A stretch of DNA of 64,000 nt from Agapanthus africanus (taxonomy: Eukaryota; Streptophyta; Magnoliopsida; Asparagales; Amaryllidaceae): the NCBI GenBank assembly GCA_030015575.1, contig CM057342.1:623501348-623565347 (forward strand), written 5' to 3'. Positions 60,701 to 64,000 of the stretch are shown here, one piece after another (position 1 is the first letter of the stretch; the number at the start of each line of letters is the position of its first letter). Under the pieces are notes generated by a model. It was given only the letters and a program-made list of their open reading frames with translations, made no database searches and was not told the DNA's origin. The translations under genes and the position numbers were made by a program.

Positions 60701-61205
60701 GGTGAAGTGGGGGTGGTAATGAAATACTTGGTTTAGTCGTGAATAGCAGTCGCAATTTACTTTGCCCTCCTTCTAATCCCTTTCTTTGTCTTTACATAAT
60801 ACCTTCTGTACACCATCGTTAGGCTAATTGGTTTTCTTCATTCCCTACCGGTCGGCACCAGCCTAAGGTTTGGAAGAAGACTATCCAATTTGCGTAATAG
60901 GTGTACTATCTCCTAAGCCAAGGAGTACTCGCAATCTGAGAGAGAAGGTAAAAGGAAAAGACAACTGAATAGTCCTATCCGTTTCCTCCAGAACCTGAAA
61001 CCATCCTCGAATAAATTCTTTCGAGTTCGTATCTAACCATACGATGGTTTTGTCCAATGGAAGTGGACGTTCGTAGTAATACGGGGTGTCCTGGAGAAAA
61101 GTGTAATAGTAGGAATGGCAATGAGGTCTGCAACTCTGACAATCCAAAAGCCAGTGTTTAAGAAGGTTCGGTCAACTTGGTCACTGAGTCATAGTCTAGG
61201 GTCGG
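57782..61205 (-). pseudogene. C2 gag-pol fossil
   Basis: Begins with a polypurine tract (reverse complement of ATCTCCCTCTTGCACTCAAG). Nucleotide similarity to the A2 pol strand is visible at several points, for example reverse transcriptase near 58640-58720 and the end of RNase H near 57900-58030. No frame of useful length remains; it is broken throughout. The gag end near 60370-61140 is occupied by a tandem duplication that I cannot match to gag. Confidence 0.75.
60373..61140. repeat. tandem duplication in C2, period about 409 bp
   Basis: A block containing GGCACCAGCCTA, GGTTTGGAAGAAGACTATCC, CTTTCGAGTTCGTAT and ACCATACGATGG is present near 60445-60640 and again near 60853-61045, with rough matches extending outward on both sides. 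Copies differ at perhaps 15-20 percent of sites. Confidence 0.8.
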
Positions 61206-63507
61206 GTCAATGGTCGCTGCCAAAGAGAGTGAGAAAAGAAACACTCAGCGTGCACTCTAACCTAGATCAGAATGGTTACCAATTTATCTAATCTGGAAAC
61301 CTCCCACTGTCACCTCAAATTCTCCTCCAAACCTGAAAGAAGAATTAGTCGGGGTCACCCGAGGAGTAAACTAACTCATCAGTAGGAATCGGGATCCAAC
61401 TATCATCGCATGATTACGTGACGGAATCCGCTCACGCTATCATACTCCAGAAGGTATGCGCATATCTGGCAAGTTTCAGTTTCTTTAGAAACTCCCGATG
61501 TGATTTTTATCCCATACTCTTATGACCTTGACTTTGGCCAACATATCATAAGTCACATGTCAAGTTCTACCCGTCATTCTCCAGGTTAATTTGAGCCCAC
61601 CCGTACATACCCTTGACTTTGGCCAAAATAGTAGTACGACTGCTCCAAACCAACGCATCTATCTATGCTGCATATGAATACCCAATAGCTACCAATCACT
61701 GTGCCTTGACTTTGGCCAACATACACAGCTTGAATACTATTGACTACCCATATGAAACGACGGAGGGCTACGAATGGTTTCTGGCGAAAACCTTTAATGT
61801 AATGAACTTGATATCGTTGAAGGAACTGATAGCTTTTAAAAAATATAGTGACGAAAACCTTTGCTAAAGAGGTCACTCCCGGTGAAGGGATCTCGGCTCT
61901 TTCCCCGTAGAATGAGGTGCAGGATATTCTAACTGAATACCACGGTGCAAAGAAAAAGTAATCGGCTATAGTGAAGTTATTGCCCTGACGCAAACCTTTT
62001 GTCCAAGGGGTCACTCCCGGTGAAGGGATCTCGGCCCTTGCCTCGTCAACTGAGGAGCAGGATATTCCAACTGAATACCACGATGTAAAACAAAAGTGAA
62101 CGTCCTTGCAATAACAGCTTTTTGAAAAATGTTCCAACAACATCAGATTAGGTTTGTTTAACTTGCATTGATCCGAATCAACGCAGTCCCATCAATTGAT
62201 CACACCACAAAGAACGAAAATATACTGATGTACGTATATGCCATCCGCATTCGCCACTGGGTCCCGTCATTACCCGTTAGGTTAGCTAACTAACGACAGA
62301 GCGGGGACTGGACTAACGCGGATGCAAAACATAAACAACATCTACTAATATATATATCAATATATAATATTTCGCTCAAGGCGTGATAAAATGCAACATC
62401 ACAGAAATGTACAGCATCACAGAACAATATAGATATCTGGGATCCCCGGGTTTCACAGAGCCACTACTGAAACCCGACGTTCCCCTGGTCTGGTGGATAG
62501 CCTGTGCAATGAAATCCTAGACCCTTACGGGCGCGCCAAGTTACCCGCCAAAACCTGAAGCGAGGCAGCCCCCTTCAGCGACGTGAATGGACCACCCAGC
62601 ACTTCATGGAATCCGGTAACTTGGGCACCCCTCCTGGGTCAACCTGTACCCCCTACGAGTGCGGCGAATAGCCCGCCAATTCTAGAGTGAAGCCCCCTTC
62701 GTCTCAATGCCATGAGATGCGGGCCCGTTGCCCTCTAGAATCCGGCTATCCGTGCACCCCTCCACGGGGTAATCCTAATACAGAAAGTAAAATATACATA
62801 CAACGGGTACATCGACCGCAACCTGGTCGTGCCCCAAAATAATAATACAAACAGGCAGTGACGGCAGTCCACTTGTCGGACGCTCGCCCCGCAATATCAA
62901 ACGTACATAATACAACAAAAACTGTACTAGCATTGCATCTAGGCTATCTCCCACGACCGATCCGCAACATCACAGCAATACACAGAACATTAACGTGAAT
63001 GTCACGTTCGCAAATCCGTCTAACCAGGCTATAGCAGTTAGACAGGATTTACCGATCAAGTGACATTCACGGTCGCAGATATAATGTAAATACTGTGAAC
63101 TAATGTGTTTAAAATATCCGATCGAACAAATTTTACCAAGTGGGCCCCCAAGCATTACTGTAGCAGTTAAAGAAATTCTGGGCCCAAAATTAATATTCCA
63201 AAACCCATATTTTCAAGTCAGGAAGCCTCTACAAAAAAGTGGTGCACTGAACAGTTTAAACTGCGGCGGAACCGCGGCCCAAGCAGGGTTTTGGCCGCGG
63301 TTCCGCGGTGATATAATGAGATCGTGCGACCAAAATTTTACAGGAGGCTTATACTTCCCTAAAAATCATTCTGCAACACCCTGAAAAATTTTTGGAGACA
63401 AAAAAATTTCGACAGAATCTGATTGTACAGAAAAACGCGGATTTTGGAATTTTTGATCGATCGGAAATGTAAACTCATTAGACAAAGCAGGACTATGTTA
63501 ATGGCGA
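61206..63507 (-). other. C2 leader
   Basis: The reverse complement aligns with the A and B leaders. GC-rich hairpin: arms 63264-63279 and 63293-63308 (15 of 16 pairs). Second hairpin: arms 62447-62455 and 62468-62476 (9 of 9). Doubled module near 61870 and 62009. Three hairpins with core TTGGCCAAAGTCAAGG at 61526-61541, 61611-61626 and 61704-61719. Confidence 0.78.
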
Positions 63508-63520
63508 GGCTCTGATACTA
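63508..63520 (-). other. C2 primer binding site, one base off
   Basis: Reverse complement TAGTATCAGAGCC against TGGTATCAGAGCC in A1, A2 and B2. Confidence 0.85.
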
Positions 63521-63521
63521 C

Positions 63522-64000
63522 TGTAAGTGCACGGCGGCGCCCCGGCCGTCAATCCGACGCCGGAATGCGGAAGCGGCGATTTACTTTAACTTTTCAAACC
63601 GGCACCACCGCGCACTATATACCCGGATCGTGCCATTAAACTAGTCCTAGCTAACTACAAGATGGGAAGAGAGATATACCGAGGGATCTGTGTCCTCCGG
63701 TCTTCTCGCCGTCGTCCCGATCTCCCGCAGAATGTCCAGTCTCCATCTCCTCGCCGGAAGGGCACCACGTCGCCTGCTTCTTTTACGGGCTCCCACCTCT
63801 ATACCGAGGCAACTCGGGCACAAAGTTGGCCAGCCGACGTGCCCAAGATTTGCGGTAGAATGTGTGTAGAACCATGTCTCATTTTGGGGTTCATGGAGGT
63901 TGCCATTTTGTGGAGGAGAATGAACTATACTTTGGAGGTGAACTATGGGATTTTTGTGAAGCCAAATGAGTGTAATTCCCTTGCACAAAAATTGGGACAG
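63522..64000 (-). repeat. C2 5' LTR, first 479 bp in window
   Basis: Starts TGTAAGTGCACGGCGGCGCC like 55632 and stays about 96 percent identical to the window edge. Confidence 0.93.

Larger units (their letters stand above)
55632..64000 (-). mobile_element. C2: decayed C-family copia element, runs off the window
   Basis: Minus orientation: 5' LTR from 63522 (first 479 bp visible on the plus strand), primer site, leader to about 61250, decayed coding region, polypurine tract, and 3' LTR 55632-57781. The visible 479 bp of the two LTRs differ at about 19 sites (about 4 percent). TGTTA (55627-55631) would be one target copy; the other is outside. The coding region is far more decayed than 4 percent would predict. 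Confidence 0.88.

Noticed and set aside
61586-62143. 185-residue minus-strand frame
   Set aside because: It crosses the C2 leader modules and iterated hairpins; similar frames in other leaders are not kept, so it is not a gene.
1-64000. tRNA, rRNA, envelope gene or capsid-bearing virus element
   Set aside because: I found no tRNA or rRNA sequence and no frame after pol that could be an envelope; the elements are ordinary copia in layout.

Overview
The window is repeat DNA from a flowering plant with a large, transposon-rich genome; the species cannot be told from it. I see no host gene. Almost every base belongs to long-LTR Ty1/copia retrotransposons (LTRs of about 2.05-2.2 kb, leaders of about 2 kb, one gag-pol frame, initiator-tRNA-Met primer site) stacked inside one another. 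The LTR start (TGTTAG..TGCCCTAGAGGCC) and the polypurine tract (AAGTGGGAGAT) resemble the Angela/BARE lineage as I recall it. I call the families A, B and C; these are working names.

Layout, left to right. 1-1689: LTR-like sequence of another, unassigned (perhaps gypsy) element, cut by the window edge. 1690-8331 (+): B1, a decayed B element lacking its 5' end, with its 3' LTR at 6157-8331. 8332-12345 (-): B3, a decayed B element interrupted by a solo A-type LTR (8745-10800, target duplication GTGTA). 12346-13193: rearranged B pieces and unassigned DNA. 13194-15381 (-): a B-type LTR. 15299-16328 (-): integrase fossil D, partly duplicated in tandem. 16329 to beyond 54010 (-): A3, the large host element. 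Inside A3 lie A1 (16525-26673, +, whole, duplication GGAGT), A2 (31208-51743, -, duplication TGTAT) and a C-family block from 54011 to the right edge. B2 (31544-41902, +, duplication AGTAG) lies inside the 3' LTR of A2. The C block holds an LTR fragment C1 (54011 to about 54853, +), 780 bp of unassigned DNA, and C2 (55632 to beyond the window, -).

How the parts relate. A1 is whole, with two LTRs that differ at only three sites I could find, and one open gag-pol frame of 1316 residues. The B copies share loss of most of gag and have heavily decayed pol, yet B2 has sharp ends, a target duplication and LTRs about 1.2 percent different. B2 sits inside A2, so it is younger than A2, yet its pol is far more decayed. 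The simplest reading is that family B was already dead in protein terms and was moved by proteins of an A-like relative. C2 looks similar.

The most unusual signal is in the untranslated leaders. They share a GC-rich hairpin about 200 nt after the 5' LTR, a second hairpin with paired base changes between families, and three copies of a 16-17 nt hairpin (TTGAC..GTCAA type). The core of that hairpin differs between elements but tends to change together in all three copies, while the flanks stay constant. These are candidate RNA signals for packaging, pairing or self-recognition. All comparisons were made by eye; percentages and ages are approximate.
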